23,710 nucleotides of DNA from Saccoglossus kowalevskii (GCF_000003605.2 NW_003116455.1:157602-181311); one strand, 5' to 3'; positions 1-10,372 are shown, counted from the first letter of the stretch. Program-made: numbers and translations. The notes: generated by a model not told the origin, from the letters alone.

Positions 1-545
1 AGCATATATTATAATGATATCATACAATCACATAATGGTGTAGCATATATTATAGTGATATCATACAATCATATAATGGTGAAACATATATTACAATGAC
101 ATCATACAATCACATAATGGTGTGGCATATATTATAGTGATATCATACAATCATATAATGGTGTATCATATATTATAATGACATCATACAATCATATAAT
201 GGTGTATCATATATTATAATGACATCATAAATCATATAATGGTGTAGCATACATTATAATGCCATCATACAATCATACAATGGTGTATCATATAGTATAA
301 TGACATCATACAATCATATAATGGTCTATCGTATATTATAATGACGTCATACAATCATATAATGGTGTAGCATATATTATAATGATATTATACAAACATA
401 TAATGGTGTATTATATATTATAATGACATCATACAATCATATATTGGTCTATCGTATATTATAATGATGTCACACAATCGCATAATGGTGTACATTTAGC
501 ATATATTATAATGATATTATACAAACATATAATGGTGTATCATAT
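1..545. repeat. 41-bp tandem repeat (minisatellite/satellite), about 13 copies
   Basis: Copies begin near 1, 42, 83, 124, 165, 206, 246, 287, 328, 369, 410, 451, 498 and a partial copy at 539. The unit is 41 bp, apart from one 40-bp copy (a base lost near 230) and one with about 6 extra bases before 498. Each unit carries the blocks catatattataatga, catcatacaatcat and ataatggtgt. Copies differ mostly by single substitutions, so the array has diverged after expansion. It starts at the first base, so the true array extends to the left. It is about 70-75% AT and I see no coding potential in it. Confidence 0.95.
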
Positions 546-1379
546 ATTCTCGTAAATTGTTACAACGTTTGTCGTATATACTAAATAACAGACAAACAGT
601 GTGAACAATTGATTACATATAACATTAACATACATCGGAGCTGGTGATTAATTCTAGCCTAACTAGTTGCTTGCAAATATCAAAGAAATATGCGTTATGT
701 AATCCCACGCACACAAAAATGAACAGTGGCGTGAGGCATGCATTTGTCGTCTGAATATTGATGATTGATTTGTTTACTGTGTCATCTCACTTTGTCACGT
801 TAGTGTTCGAACGCTACTCGGTTAAACACGTATACGTTCTGACACTAATTGCATAGAGTTCCCTGTTAAACAAATCCGGGAAATAACGTTTCATGGTTGT
901 ATGCAATTTGAATAAATCAAATAGAATGTGAACTCTTCGTAGATGTATCGGGGATGTGTAAGCACCAGAATGCCCAATTGTTCCATGGTAGCCACGAAAC
1001 GATCAAGCATAACAGTTTTCAAGACTGGGAGCTCTATCACAAGTGAAACATACTGAAACAAAACGCTCAAATTATCTTTTATTGCAATTTTCTATATTAC
1101 GTTCTATGTTCGTAACGAAAAAACATATTACGGTTATTTTTAGTTGACAACAGGGTTTACCACTGCTATGTGGTTCTCATTTTTGGTGCCTAATTCTAAA
1201 CACCAAAAACATGATATATTGTATATTTACCCACAATTTGTATATTTAAAAAAACCCACAAACTTCAGATAATAAAAATGCTGGTATAATAGATATAAGA
1301 TTTCCCCACCATATAATTAGATTATGAAACAAAATACACGTCTATGTGGACCAAATACTGTGAAGGATAATAAGTAGAA
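546..1379. other. No gene seen; may hold the eroded 3' end of the neighbouring LINE
   Basis: AT-rich single-copy sequence with no open frame of note on either strand. It lies directly downstream, in the minus direction, of the last recognisable LINE block (1393-1438). The missing thumb and C-terminal region of that element would therefore fall here, but I could not recognise any block of it. Confidence 0.5.
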
Positions 1380-1392
1380 TTTAAATGGATAA

Positions 1393-1862
1393 TTATCTTT
1401 AGGCACTCGAGTAGTTGTGCCTACAATCAGTATAGCTGTAAGTTAGTTAGTACTTACTAGGACATTGCAGTGTACAATGAATCTGAATAAAACATAAAGA
1501 ACATAACTATTAAGTTGATGATGACGAATAATTTGGCCAAGTGGTGAAATATACAGGGAAAATAATAGAGGATAAAGTTCCGAAAATCGGGGAACTCCAT
1601 AATTAAGATTACCTTGTTGTGATGAGTGGTTGTTACGCACAATAGACTGATGCCTGTTTATTATGTATGATAACAGCCATTTCCAGGCAAGATCTCGTCT
1701 ACCCAGGTACGCCAGTTATTCCAGTGATACACGGTGGTCGATTGTACCAAATGCCTCCAGTAGATAAGTCACAACAAGAATAACATAGTGTACTGAATCA
1801 AAAGAAATTAAGACGAGATTTGATGCTTATTTTATGCCGATTGTGGTGGTTCAACAAGTGAG
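1393..1862 (-). pseudogene. LINE reverse transcriptase domain, broken
   Basis: Reading the minus strand from 1862 downwards: a block LVEPPQSA-stop-NKHQ (family pattern L-EPFQSAYR-HHSTET), then YLLEAFGTIDHRVSLE at about 1775-1720 (family pattern LLDLSAAFDTIDH), then LAWKWLLSYIINRHQSIV at about 1690-1637. Next comes the GVPRFSELYPLLFSLYISPL stretch (1598-1539; family pattern GVPQGSVLGPLLF-LYI), followed by IIRHHQLN. The YADD catalytic box expected next is not preserved (SYVLYVLF is found), so the enzyme is inactive. AILIVGTTTR at about 1438-1393 matches the conserved KTE-LVIGT block that follows the palm. At least one stop and several frame changes interrupt the domain. Confidence 0.88.
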
Positions 1863-2484
1863 TTTTTGTTTGAACATTTGTATGGATGTATAGTTCTTGA
1901 GTAGTTCTGAATCAAGTTGGTGGTATTTTAGATGTGTACAACAGTACTGCTGACTTGTAAAAAAAATTGATAACAACTCTAATCAAGACGTTTTGTTGTT
2001 CAAGTTATTTTGTTTTGTTTTATTAGTTGAACGACACTTATTCTCAAGCGAGCAACGAAGTTGTTTAGCTGCCAATAATTATGGAGTGTACCAGTTGTTA
2101 TTTGGACGAACAGAGATCATATGTTTCATTCTTTGGGATAAATTTCAAACTAAGGTATCCTGAGGCAAGTGTTATAATAACAAATTGCTTTTTAAATACT
2201 TGAGGGCCTCAATATCCTTTAATATGCTCTATGTTCGAGCTTAAGAAAATAGTTTGCCTAATTTAGTTGAGAAATTGCTTTACATCTGTCGCAGATACTT
2301 GCTGTGTACTGATTCAATTTTTTTTGGCAACTTATTCTGCAACTGTAGTTCAAATGCGACAGTAAGTTCTTTCTTTTTGTACAAATTATGGTTTGAGACA
2401 TAGATAATATCAACAATGAATCAACCGATCGCTGATTCGATATTCGTGAACGGTTATTTTTTTTAAATCTACATAAATCGGGGT

Positions 2485-3180
2485 TAGGTGATGATGTTGT
2501 TGTTGTTCAATAGAGTTTGAAATCTCCAGTAATAATCTCACTGCTAAAGTAGGTCTAGAATGTTGCCAGGGGAGAACTGAATTCATCTTAAAAAATGTGC
2601 TTTAGGCGGTCTATGAGGCCCAGTGTAATTCCAATAACCTCAAAGGTAGTAAAATTGCGTAGTGATGTTCAGGTGATTGCTTTAGGTTGGGATTATATAT
2701 GAAGGCAATCCCTTCCCCTTTCCACAAGCGGGAATCGACTATGGAGATATCCTGGAGAAATAACTTTATTTAGGATCACCAGTAGAATGGTATCCGTGAC
2801 GAGCTATTGCAAGTACGACAATATAGTCAGAAATGTTTGATGGGTTGTCCAGTATATAATGTACGTTCTAGCAGCAAATTTGAAAATGTTTTTTTTTCTG
2901 ACCTTGCAATTTACAACTGTCAACTCTTTTACTTCTACGAGAGTTGAAGGTTTTGATTGAATGCCGTGTGATGTTATGCTTTGCCATTCAGAGAGGAGCA
3001 TTTTATTTATATTGTTTCTGAGTATTAATTTGGTCTCTTGCTCATTTGAATATGAATATTATTAGCAACACAACAAAATGAAATCTCTGCATTTGGAATG
3101 TTGAGTAGATCATTAGTGAATGCAGGTGTTCTGATATTTAAAACGGTGTTCACTGTGGCTATTGTCAGTGTTAGCTTGAA
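2485..3180 (-). pseudogene. LINE apurinic-like endonuclease domain, broken
   Basis: Minus-strand blocks in order. FKLTLTIATVNT..RTPAFTNDLL..EISFCCV (3180-3067) matches the N-terminal 'L-LLNARSV-NKT--F-DL---DIL-VTE' region. VISPGYLHSRFP followed by WKGEGIAFIYN (about 2762-2686) matches 'L-PPGYSF-H-PR..GGGVG-IYK'. TTFEV followed by HRPPKA (about 2657-2600) matches 'FE---L...YRPPPS'. EIITGDFKLY-stop-TTTTSSP (about 2545-2485) matches the endonuclease motif 'GDFN-HV'. The four blocks need frame changes and include at least one stop. Spacing is normal except between the first and second block. Confidence 0.8.
2763..3060 (-). other. Extra segment inside the LINE endonuclease, origin unknown
   Basis: The conserved endonuclease blocks on either side are normally separated by about 20-25 codons but here are about 305 bp apart, so roughly 230 bp look inserted. 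The minus strand of the segment has a 65-codon frame (3001-2804). It contains KVRKKNIFKFAARTY, which I do not recognise. I see no clear terminal inverted repeats or poly-A tail. It could be a nested insertion or a rearranged piece of the same element. Confidence 0.4.
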
Positions 3181-3360
3181 TTTACATAATAATAAAGAGC
3201 GATGGTTGATTGGAAACACTTTGCTGAGTTCATTGAAATAAAAAATGAGCAGAAAACGTAGCATAGACGAACACAAACGACGATACGTCGTGGTCGCTAA
3301 TAGGAGGATTCCTTGTAAAATGAGTTGTTTAGAACTGATGTGATCGATAAACCAGTTCAA

Positions 3361-3749
3361 CTTTGAGTGGCAGCCTGTTAGGCAAACACCTCAGGTACAT
3401 ATTGACATGCAAAAGGACTTCACGTTCCACGCAATGTACATGTATGTATACGATGTTATATATACGTCTCTATCCTGAGTTTCTGATATTGCAATGCACG
3501 TTTTCTGAACTCACTTAACCAGCACTTATCTTATCGAATTGTACTGTTCCAGGGAACATGAATAATGTAGCGTGTTATTTAAAAATGGGGATTATGACAA
3601 CACCTCTTCTCATTTCAAATGGTCGTTTATATAATGTTTATATATTTAATTGAACAATAAAGATAGCCGCATAGAATAACAATGTAAATCAGTTCTCATC
3701 GTCACAAGTGGTGGAGTGTCGCCTCTTTTGAGTATAATATGTATTCATC
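3361..3749. other. No gene seen
   Basis: AT-rich spacer between the LINE remnant and the 52-bp minisatellite. It may include the eroded 5' end of the LINE (the region before the endonuclease), but no recognisable block remains. Confidence 0.5.
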
Positions 3750-4380
3750 AATTACAGTATTTCTATGTCTATTCCACATATCTTAATACTTCAACTGTAT
3801 CTGCGACTGTGCAAAATTATTCCCCCATACACCACATCTCAACAGACACTGTCATACCTGCAGAATTATTTTTGTATAACACGCTTTGTATACACCATAT
3901 GAACACTGCAATAGCAAAAGTATTTCTCTATATGCCAGGTCTCTAAATACTTATAAACGGATACTGTAGAAGTATTTGTATATGCACCACATTTCATAAT
4001 ACCTATATGTGAACACTGCAGATTTATTTTTATATATACCACATCTCTAAATACCTACATATAGATGCTGTGATAATTGTTTTATGTATACTACATCTCT
4101 TAACACTCCCATGTGAACGCTGAAAAAATATTTCTATGTATACCACATCTCATAACATTCCCATGTGAACGCTAAAGAGATATTTCTATGTGTATCACAT
4201 GTCTTAACACCCCCATATAAACGCGAAAGAAATATTTCATGTGTACCACATCTCTACATATGGATACCTACATATGGATGATACACCACCATGTGAACGC
4301 TGCAGACATATCTATATGTACCACATCTCCTAATACCTACATATGAACGCTGTCAAAATATTTCTAAGACATATTTTTTA
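3750..4380. repeat. 52-bp degenerate minisatellite, about 12 copies
   Basis: Starts of the recurring ccacatctc block fall at about 3774, 3832, 3935, 3987, 4039, 4091, 4143, 4195, 4246 and 4321. The spacing is 52 bp through the middle, 51 bp once and 75 bp once, where extra bases around 4255-4280 duplicate a ctacatatggat segment. Each unit also carries cccatgtgaacgct and atatttctatgta. The left copies are much more diverged than those around 4090-4250. A 76-codon frame at 3716-3946 lies over the left part of the array and is not treated as a gene. Confidence 0.9.
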
Positions 4381-4903
4381 TACACCCCCCCCCGCTTCCG
4401 GACGCTGGATAAGTATATGTATATATACCCCATATCCCATGTGGGAAGGTCGCTAGATCTTGGGAATTGAATGGAATTTACGAAGGATTTATCCTTCATT
4501 ATACGTTCTTACACAAATGAACATGTCCCATATATATATATATACTTATATAGTGTATATATACATTAATGCAGACGAGGTTAATAGTGTTGATATCATT
4601 ATGCGTTTTTGGAGAGGCAATTTCCTTCTGGACTAAAATATAGTTTAATCATAGTGTACATAGTCATTTTTTGACTCCAATGTTTAAACACGTAGTCATG
4701 TATGTCAGTTCATGTAAATGTATACCCCCATTGGGTCTCTATAATTTGCTGATCACCATCGGGATGTCGTTCATCCTCTTTCATCTCGTGATCTTGAATG
4801 ACAATGTTCATATATTTCTTAAAGCATCGTGCCGTTGGGCAACTGCTTTGAACACACATACAAAACAACAGCATATTATGGCAGATCTTTCTTCTAAGTA
4901 TGC
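4381..4903. other. No gene seen; C-run and short palindromes
   Basis: A run of nine C (about 4385-4393) follows the minisatellite. A 7-bp inverted repeat, gaaggat-tt-atccttc, lies at 4482-4497, and an alternating TA stretch lies at about 4530-4565. A 114-codon frame (4671-5015) has no recognisable domain and is probably chance, apart from the repeat-derived end noted separately. Confidence 0.5.
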
Positions 4904-4990
4904 ATATAATTTAATCCTGATGTTGATCAATTTCACTCAGTATCTCTCAAAGAAGAGGGCGATTGTTAGAGAAATTACGATTCAGGTTGT
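4904..4990 (+). repeat. Dispersed repeat, copy 1 (pairs with 5747-5815)
   Basis: The stretch containing atttcactcag, tatctctcaaagaagag and gaaattacgatt is similar to 5747-5815 in the same orientation. In one frame it encodes SKKRAIVREITI; the other copy encodes NKKTIVKEITI. Differences are synonymous or conservative (att/atc, gtt/gta, Arg/Lys). A short coding-derived repeat, such as an unidentified transposon fragment, is possible, but the match is short. Confidence 0.5.
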
Positions 4991-5576
4991 TAAATTACTT
5001 ATCACTATTAAATAAAACGTAATACCAAACGTTTATTAAGGAGCATAATTCATGATATATACTGACGTCGATATACCTAATTTGCATTAAGCATGTTAAA
5101 GCATCCAAAAAATGATAAATATGCAAAAATATGTGTTCATCGTTTCATACAAGATACTAACCAAAGCCGCAAGCTGTGATTCCAGTCACGTGGGTCACCT
5201 TGTCGTCGTTGGGGCATCACAATGATATTGAGTAGTAATACACATGAGTAATTTGCTTAATTAATTGACGAATAGTATGGGGCGACTATTGACTGGTAAA
5301 GCATGCATACGCATAGTCACTCGCCTTTAAGAGAACATTACGTGCATTTCATCTCCGACGCATTCAATATCTGGAAAAACACTCAATAGTTCACTCATGA
5401 ATTACAATTTTTGCAATGAAATACAAATGGCAAACAAACAAAAATATGTATCGAGGCGTAATAAATAGTATATGTTGTTAATCTTTGTAATTTAACTTTA
5501 GATATTTGTTTTGTTTTTCCAAATTCATTGTTTCTTCTTTTTTACTGTTTTATTTTTTTATTTCTTCATTTCTTAC
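4991..5576. other. No gene seen
   Basis: AT-rich sequence with an E-box (cacgtg near 5187). A strong T/C-rich tract lies at about 5495-5580. No supported reading frame. Confidence 0.5.
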
Positions 5577-5624
5577 TTTCTTTTCATGAAGCAGGTGACA
5601 ATGGTTTTCGACATTCGATGACAT
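5577..5624 (-). CDS. Possible first coding exon (16 codons), minus strand
   Basis: An ATG at 5624 opens a 16-codon frame beginning MSSNVENHCHLL and ending at AAA followed by GTAAGA (5576-5571), an acceptable 5' splice site with a weak -1 base. The ATG lies about 28 bp downstream, in minus orientation, of a perfect NRF1-type palindrome. This resembles the compact 5' end of an animal housekeeping gene. Without splicing the frame closes after 24 codons. No matching downstream exon or domain was recognised toward lower coordinates, so this is a candidate only. Confidence 0.2.
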
Positions 5625-5651
5625 AAACCACTACTGCGGGTGCTACTGTTA

Positions 5652-5663
5652 TGCGCATGCGCA
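5652..5663. promoter_or_regulatory. NRF1-type palindrome TGCGCATGCGCA
   Basis: A perfect 12-bp palindrome identical to the consensus bound by the metazoan factor NRF1, which marks promoters of housekeeping and mitochondrial genes. A specified GC-rich 12-mer is very unlikely in AT-rich sequence of this length. A UPRE-like TGACGTGG lies about 25 bp to the right (5687-5694), and a possible minus-strand coding start lies about 28 bp to the left. Promoter function is inferred. Confidence 0.45.
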
Positions 5664-5689
5664 CTAAATGTTTACTTAGAGGCATTGAC

Positions 5690-5743
5690 GTGGCGGCCTT
5701 TTGTCGACACGCTAAGTTTACGGTTTCAAAAGTAGGTCGCCAC
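5690..5743. other. GC-rich hairpin
   Basis: GTGGCGGCC at 5690-5698 pairs with GGTCGCCAC at 5735-5743 (one G-T wobble). TTTTG then pairs with CAAAA inside it across a 3-base bulge. This leaves a loop of about 23 bases. It stands out in AT-rich sequence and sits next to the NRF1-type site. Confidence 0.55.
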
Positions 5744-5746
5744 CAA

Positions 5747-5815
5747 AATGCTGTTGACGCATTTCACTAAGGATATATCTCAAATAAGAAGACGATCGTA
5801 AAGGAAATTACGATT
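5747..5815 (+). repeat. Dispersed repeat, copy 2 (pairs with 4904-4990)
   Basis: Shares atttcacta, atctcaa, aagaag and gaaattacgatt in the same order as copy 1, with a 3-base deletion that would keep the frame. The preceding gccaccaaaatg looks like a good Kozak context, but that frame closes after 17 codons. Confidence 0.5.
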
Positions 5816-6216
5816 ACGTGAATTGTCATTTTCATTATTTTTACAAATGATATATCACCTTATAAAAATGGTGATGAAGAAAAGAAAATATAACTTGATC
5901 AAAAGGTACAGGGAAAATATTATGTTTCGTCTGTATTAGCGAATATAACTATTGCTTTCTATGGCAAGAATGCATCTCAATATCTCAAATTATAGGTCTA
6001 TTACATATGTTCAAAATATATATATATAGAAAGTGTTTTACAAAAACTATTCTGATGTCCGATGTATTAAAAAAGACAAATTTACTCCCTGTTAAATAAT
6101 AATAACATGATAATGAATTGCTGACAGATTTTGACACAAAATAATGTCACTGGTATATGGGCTAAAATATGCGCACATGTTTTGTCAAATATATATATAT
6201 TTATTTTATATTTATA
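5816..6216. other. No gene seen
   Basis: AT-rich sequence with short TA runs (about 6017-6028 and 6188-6200). Nothing else is supported. Confidence 0.5.
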
Positions 6217-6381
6217 TACATATTTATGCGTAGCGTGTTTCAACTGACGGAGGAATTTGACAGAATAAATGGAATAAATTGACAGCAGTTTCGTAAACTC
6301 GTATGTCAACAATTTCAGAATATATAGGTTCATACGATCTGTTCGGCACAAAAGTACCCGGATACAACTCCTTGTTGATCG
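6217..6381 (-). mobile_element. Possible LINE ORF2 C-terminal fragment
   Basis: Within a 113-codon minus-strand frame (6423-6082), the stretch RSTRS...CRTDRMN..LTYEFTKLL..YSVKFLRQLK resembles the C-terminal tail of CR1/L2-type ORF2 proteins. That tail usually reads as an RTSR-like start, then RT-R, then WNSLP, then S---FKR-LK. The diagnostic WNSLP is not intact, so this call rests on spacing and a few residues. A chance reading frame is the main alternative. Confidence 0.3.
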
Positions 6382-6423
6382 CACGGGGGTCACATTCCCG
6401 TCATTGTGGGGGGTCATCTCCAC

Positions 6424-8044
6424 ACAGTCACTAAGAAATGGAACCGTGCAAACGCAGAAAATGAAGTACGCAACGACGATTATTACGTTATTAGAGTTAA
6501 CCGATTTATGTAAATCTGAAGCAATTATTAGTACATATGTGAGATGTATTATCGTCCTTCAAAGAGTTCTGTTCAATCTCCGATATTGCCATTTGCGTCA
6601 TCTAGTATTAAGTAATAAAAAGGTTATATACGTGCGTGATGATATTCTAAGTCTGTAAAAGAAAATGCAAAATTGGGAACGAAAGACTTCTTTCTGCAAT
6701 TTCGCAAATATTACTGGTTAAATTTATAAATCACCCAAGTTCACGCTCGCCCACTCTCTCCTTTTCTACACTGTCTGAATGTAACATTTCTTGAGTGGAT
6801 AGCGCCTCAATAAGGTCGCGCTGAATTTGCTCACCTCCTGTGAAATCTGCATTTCCGTTTCAATAAGAGTTCAAAATCAGTTCAGGAGGCACAAGTGGTA
6901 CATTAATTTCAGACTATGAGTAGCACACTTATGTCTTGGTTTTCCGTCATTTACATCAAGTGGAATTTGTGAATGTGGTCAAGTAGAATACTTGACTGGA
7001 AATCAAACTGATTTTCAAATGGTTTACATGAGTGACGCGTGACCGGTGCGTTACAGTGCAATGCTACGCCTTTAGAAGTTAAGTTTGTTTTCAGTTTAGG
7101 CTCAAATGAAACTTTTTAACGAATATATTAAACAAAGTGGCAATTTGTCATTAAATCAAAACGGTTGTGCACAGCACCCATACACTTTCGTCGAGTTCTT
7201 CATCTTGATTTGAATATTATAATAACATATAGAAAGTTTATACTTATATATTCAGGATCACACATGTATATGTGAAGAGAGATAATCAGAAACTTATAGT
7301 TATGATATGTACATTTACACACTGTAGGAATGCAATACACACAATGATGTAATACTGTCAACAATTGTTAACTCGGGAAATTGATCTTTTGTTTGTACTT
7401 TGCCATTGATATCCTTCCGATTAGCGCACTGGTGTTATATTACTCTCAGTGTAGGTTTAATATTTGAAGATTCCAATGTTTCTATACGAGACGGTTTAAA
7501 AAATTTCACTAGCTAGAAAGTGATTTGTTATTTGGAAGGAGAACTTTAAGGTACATGAACCACCGAAGCGGCGATGTGTACAACTATTGGTCATGCCTAG
7601 GTTCTGCATTCATCTCCAAATATTGAATGTGTTACTGTAGTAACTATGAAGTTAGTGACGCAATCTCATTATTGCATTCTTCTATTGATTTTTTTTTAAA
7701 TCGCGGCCAGCCTGACCCTTGTGTGGTAATAGCCATAGATACATCTATCACGTGGGTGCATATTGACTCCAATATACTCGGTGTTCACCGGTGACTGTCG
7801 CGACAACGGCAAGGCATGCACCGATTTAACAACAGCACAAATGATAATGCTAGTTTTAAAACACACGCGTCTATGGTGTAAAGTATTCTGATTTAAAAGT
7901 AAGACCCCACTTTTCGAAATAATATCCTGTTTTCTGAATAATGCATTATTCGTACGTCTAATTCCCAATGTAGACGTCGTACAGAGCTTCAGATAATCGA
8001 GTCTAATGAGAATATATAAATGTTTGGCGGTTACTTTGTAAACC
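6424..8044. other. No gene seen
   Basis: Unremarkable AT-rich sequence. An 84-codon plus frame (6404-6658) and a 116-codon minus frame (8046-7696) show no domain, no signal peptide and no flanking splice sites that would support them. Confidence 0.5.
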
Positions 8045-8182
8045 ACACTATATAGTGTTACAGTATATATTGTGACAAACTACCGCGTTTCGCGGATAAT
8101 GAGCTCGCTTCGTTTACGAGCAGTCATCATTTTCCTTCCGAGATAGGTGTTTAATCTCCAGTCGGGGACAATTCATCTCCCC
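8045..8182. other. Cluster of four palindromes/hairpins
   Basis: ACACTATATAGTGT (8045-8058) is a perfect 14-bp palindrome. CCGCG-ttt-CGCGG (8083-8095) and GCTCG-N9-CGAGC (8103-8121) are stem-loops. The second can extend with aatga/tcatt across a 2-base bulge. GGGGA-N9-TCCCC (8164-8182) is a fourth. Three of the four stems are GC-rich against AT-rich flanks. Function unknown; a foldback element remnant or a structured RNA are both possible. Confidence 0.5.
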
Positions 8183-10372
8183 TGTAACATACATGTCATC
8201 ACTTAAATGAAATCTGTCTCATATTTAGTGATTAACATCTTGTCTCACATGCGACACGTAATTTGTCAAATTACTCAAATAGTTCGACGTTCATGTCGGT
8301 ACAAAATACTGATTGCATGATGTTAAAATGAATGTACGAACAATTTGAGATTTTTTTTTTGCGTTCATTCACATCATTTTTCTGAAAAATAAATACACTG
8401 TGGCTATACCATATGTTATGTAATCAAACACATGCATATATACATATGCACTAACTAAACATGGTTTACGACACCATTATTTGTCTTTTGTATTTCCTCG
8501 TTTGGTTAAATGATCCTCGGGAAATATTGACGGATAACTGTATCAGATGAATCATGCACTAAATTTCTGAAATACATCTACAGTGGTATTGTAAAATAAC
8601 ATTCAATGCACCGGGTGTTATTCATCCGCATACAGCGTTAAGTGATTGAAACGTACTCAGGCGCATACACGACTTTCGAATGTCTTTATCGTACATTGAA
8701 CCCCTGCGACGACGACACCCCACGATTCTGCCCACTGGCGATTCCCATCAATAAACTCCCACAAACGAATACATGTGTCTCGGAATAAACTCGGTCCTGG
8801 CAGTGTTTGTTAATATCTGAGTGAGTTAACGTTCGTAAACACTGACGTGATTCCTAGACACTATCATAAATAGTACAGCGTAATAAGACACCGAAAGTGC
8901 ATGTTGATGCTCGTAATATGATAAATATACCTTTTAGGCTTTGTTAATAAATAAATAAGGTGTAATATACATCATGTACACATGTTTCCAATGAAGAGTT
9001 TAAATTTCAATCTAAGAACCACTATTTTACATTCCCTGGAGCGTTCACTCGTGAGAGGAATAAGCGTGAAAACCCATGCACTAAGAAATAAAAAGTACAT
9101 AGCAAATTGGAATATAACACTAAAGAATATTTTTGGTTATTCTTGGCAAAGAAACACGTCTGTAAAACTACTCGTTTATGCATGTAATCATGTCATTCTG
9201 ACATACTACCAGTGAAGACAACAAGATCAAAATGCACTGACAATTGGATGTTTGGTATCACATTGACAGTTTCCCCTGTACGCATTCTTTGATTTGTTGT
9301 TATGTGACTTAATATGCTAATTTAGAGGCAGTTAGTTTTTAGTATAGGTCTCTGTATTAGTATTTCCATATATTTAGAATATTCAGGAGTGTGCTTTGTT
9401 TCAAATTACCGTGACTGAAAATAGGCAAGCATGCGTACCTCCACATTTATTGAAACATTATTAAAATGACGTTAACAAACAAATAAAAAAATACCTTAGG
9501 TGCGTAAGGCAATATGAATAGTATCGGAATGTAACTTTAAAATAAATTCAGAACATTATAATTACCTGCTTTGCAATAATAGTTTACTTGTAAAGCAATC
9601 TAATTAGTTGAATGATTTCATATCGAGTAGAGTGATGGGCGCATATGGAAGACTATTAGACGCCGACCAATGATAGCAGTAGTGGTGGAACGCATTCACA
9701 ATATTAATATGAACGTTATTAATTATACTGATGAGTGGTTAGGTAGTTACACAGAGATATCAATTATTTATGAAAATAAACAGCAGCGAAAAAAAGTCAT
9801 TAATTTTGCTTAAATAAATAAATTAGTCCAAACATTTATTTTTTTAAACCGAGTTCGTTGTCTTTAAATAAATGATATGTTAAACGTTAGAATCGATATT
9901 CAAGAAACGTATTTTGTAAATTAATGGGCGATGCACGAGCAGCTATTCAGAAACCTAATCTGCCTAAACTTAATAGGTGACAACGATTTGATGATATCTA
10001 AATGGTGTTTGTATTTGCATAAGTCCACTTAATATGGGTGATAATGTTAGGATTATACCCCAGCTTCTATTTTATGGTTGACAATATGACGACTGAGTCT
10101 TGCCATTTATTCTCCGAACCACATCAACGATTAAACGTCTCTACTTTCTCCTGCTTTCCGGTAATTCCAGGCATTTACAATACATCTCAGTAAATTTACT
10201 GCGTCGAACTAAATACGTACAAATTAACAAGTAACGTCTTTATTAAGTGCATGTTTCCGGGGTATAAAATAACGACTACGACAATGACGACGTCAGAAAC
10301 GTGAGTTAAACATTCATCTGTAGCTGCGAATTTGTGTGCGATGCGTCATTACAAGAGTAACAAAAAGCAAGT
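8183..10372. other. No gene seen
   Basis: About 2.2 kb of AT-rich sequence. A 77-codon plus frame (8982-9215) has no recognisable features. Short poly-T and poly-A runs are present (8351-8360, 9840-9846). Nothing else is supported. Confidence 0.5.

Larger units (their letters stand above)
1380..3360 (-). mobile_element. Degenerate non-LTR retrotransposon (CR1/L2-like LINE), ORF2 remnant
   Basis: The minus strand carries, in the correct order, the landmarks of a CR1/L2-type ORF2 protein: an apurinic-like endonuclease and then a reverse transcriptase. The family normally copies its own RNA into nicked chromosomal DNA. Blocks run from an endonuclease start at 3180-3067 to the RT block with GVPRFSELYPLLFSLYISPL near 1598-1518, and on to AILIVGTTTR near 1438-1393. 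Blocks lie in different frames and contain stops. About 40 codons between the RT catalytic region and the last block appear deleted. The endonuclease has an extra segment at about 2763-3060. The element is plainly dead. Clade is inferred from motif style only; Jockey or Rex1 relatives remain possible. Confidence 0.88.

Noticed and set aside
4671-5015. 114-codon plus-strand frame
   Set aside because: No recognisable domain; only its end shows similarity to another site, explained by the dispersed repeat pair.
7696-8046. 116-codon minus-strand frame
   Set aside because: No motif, membrane segment or flanking signal; length compatible with chance.
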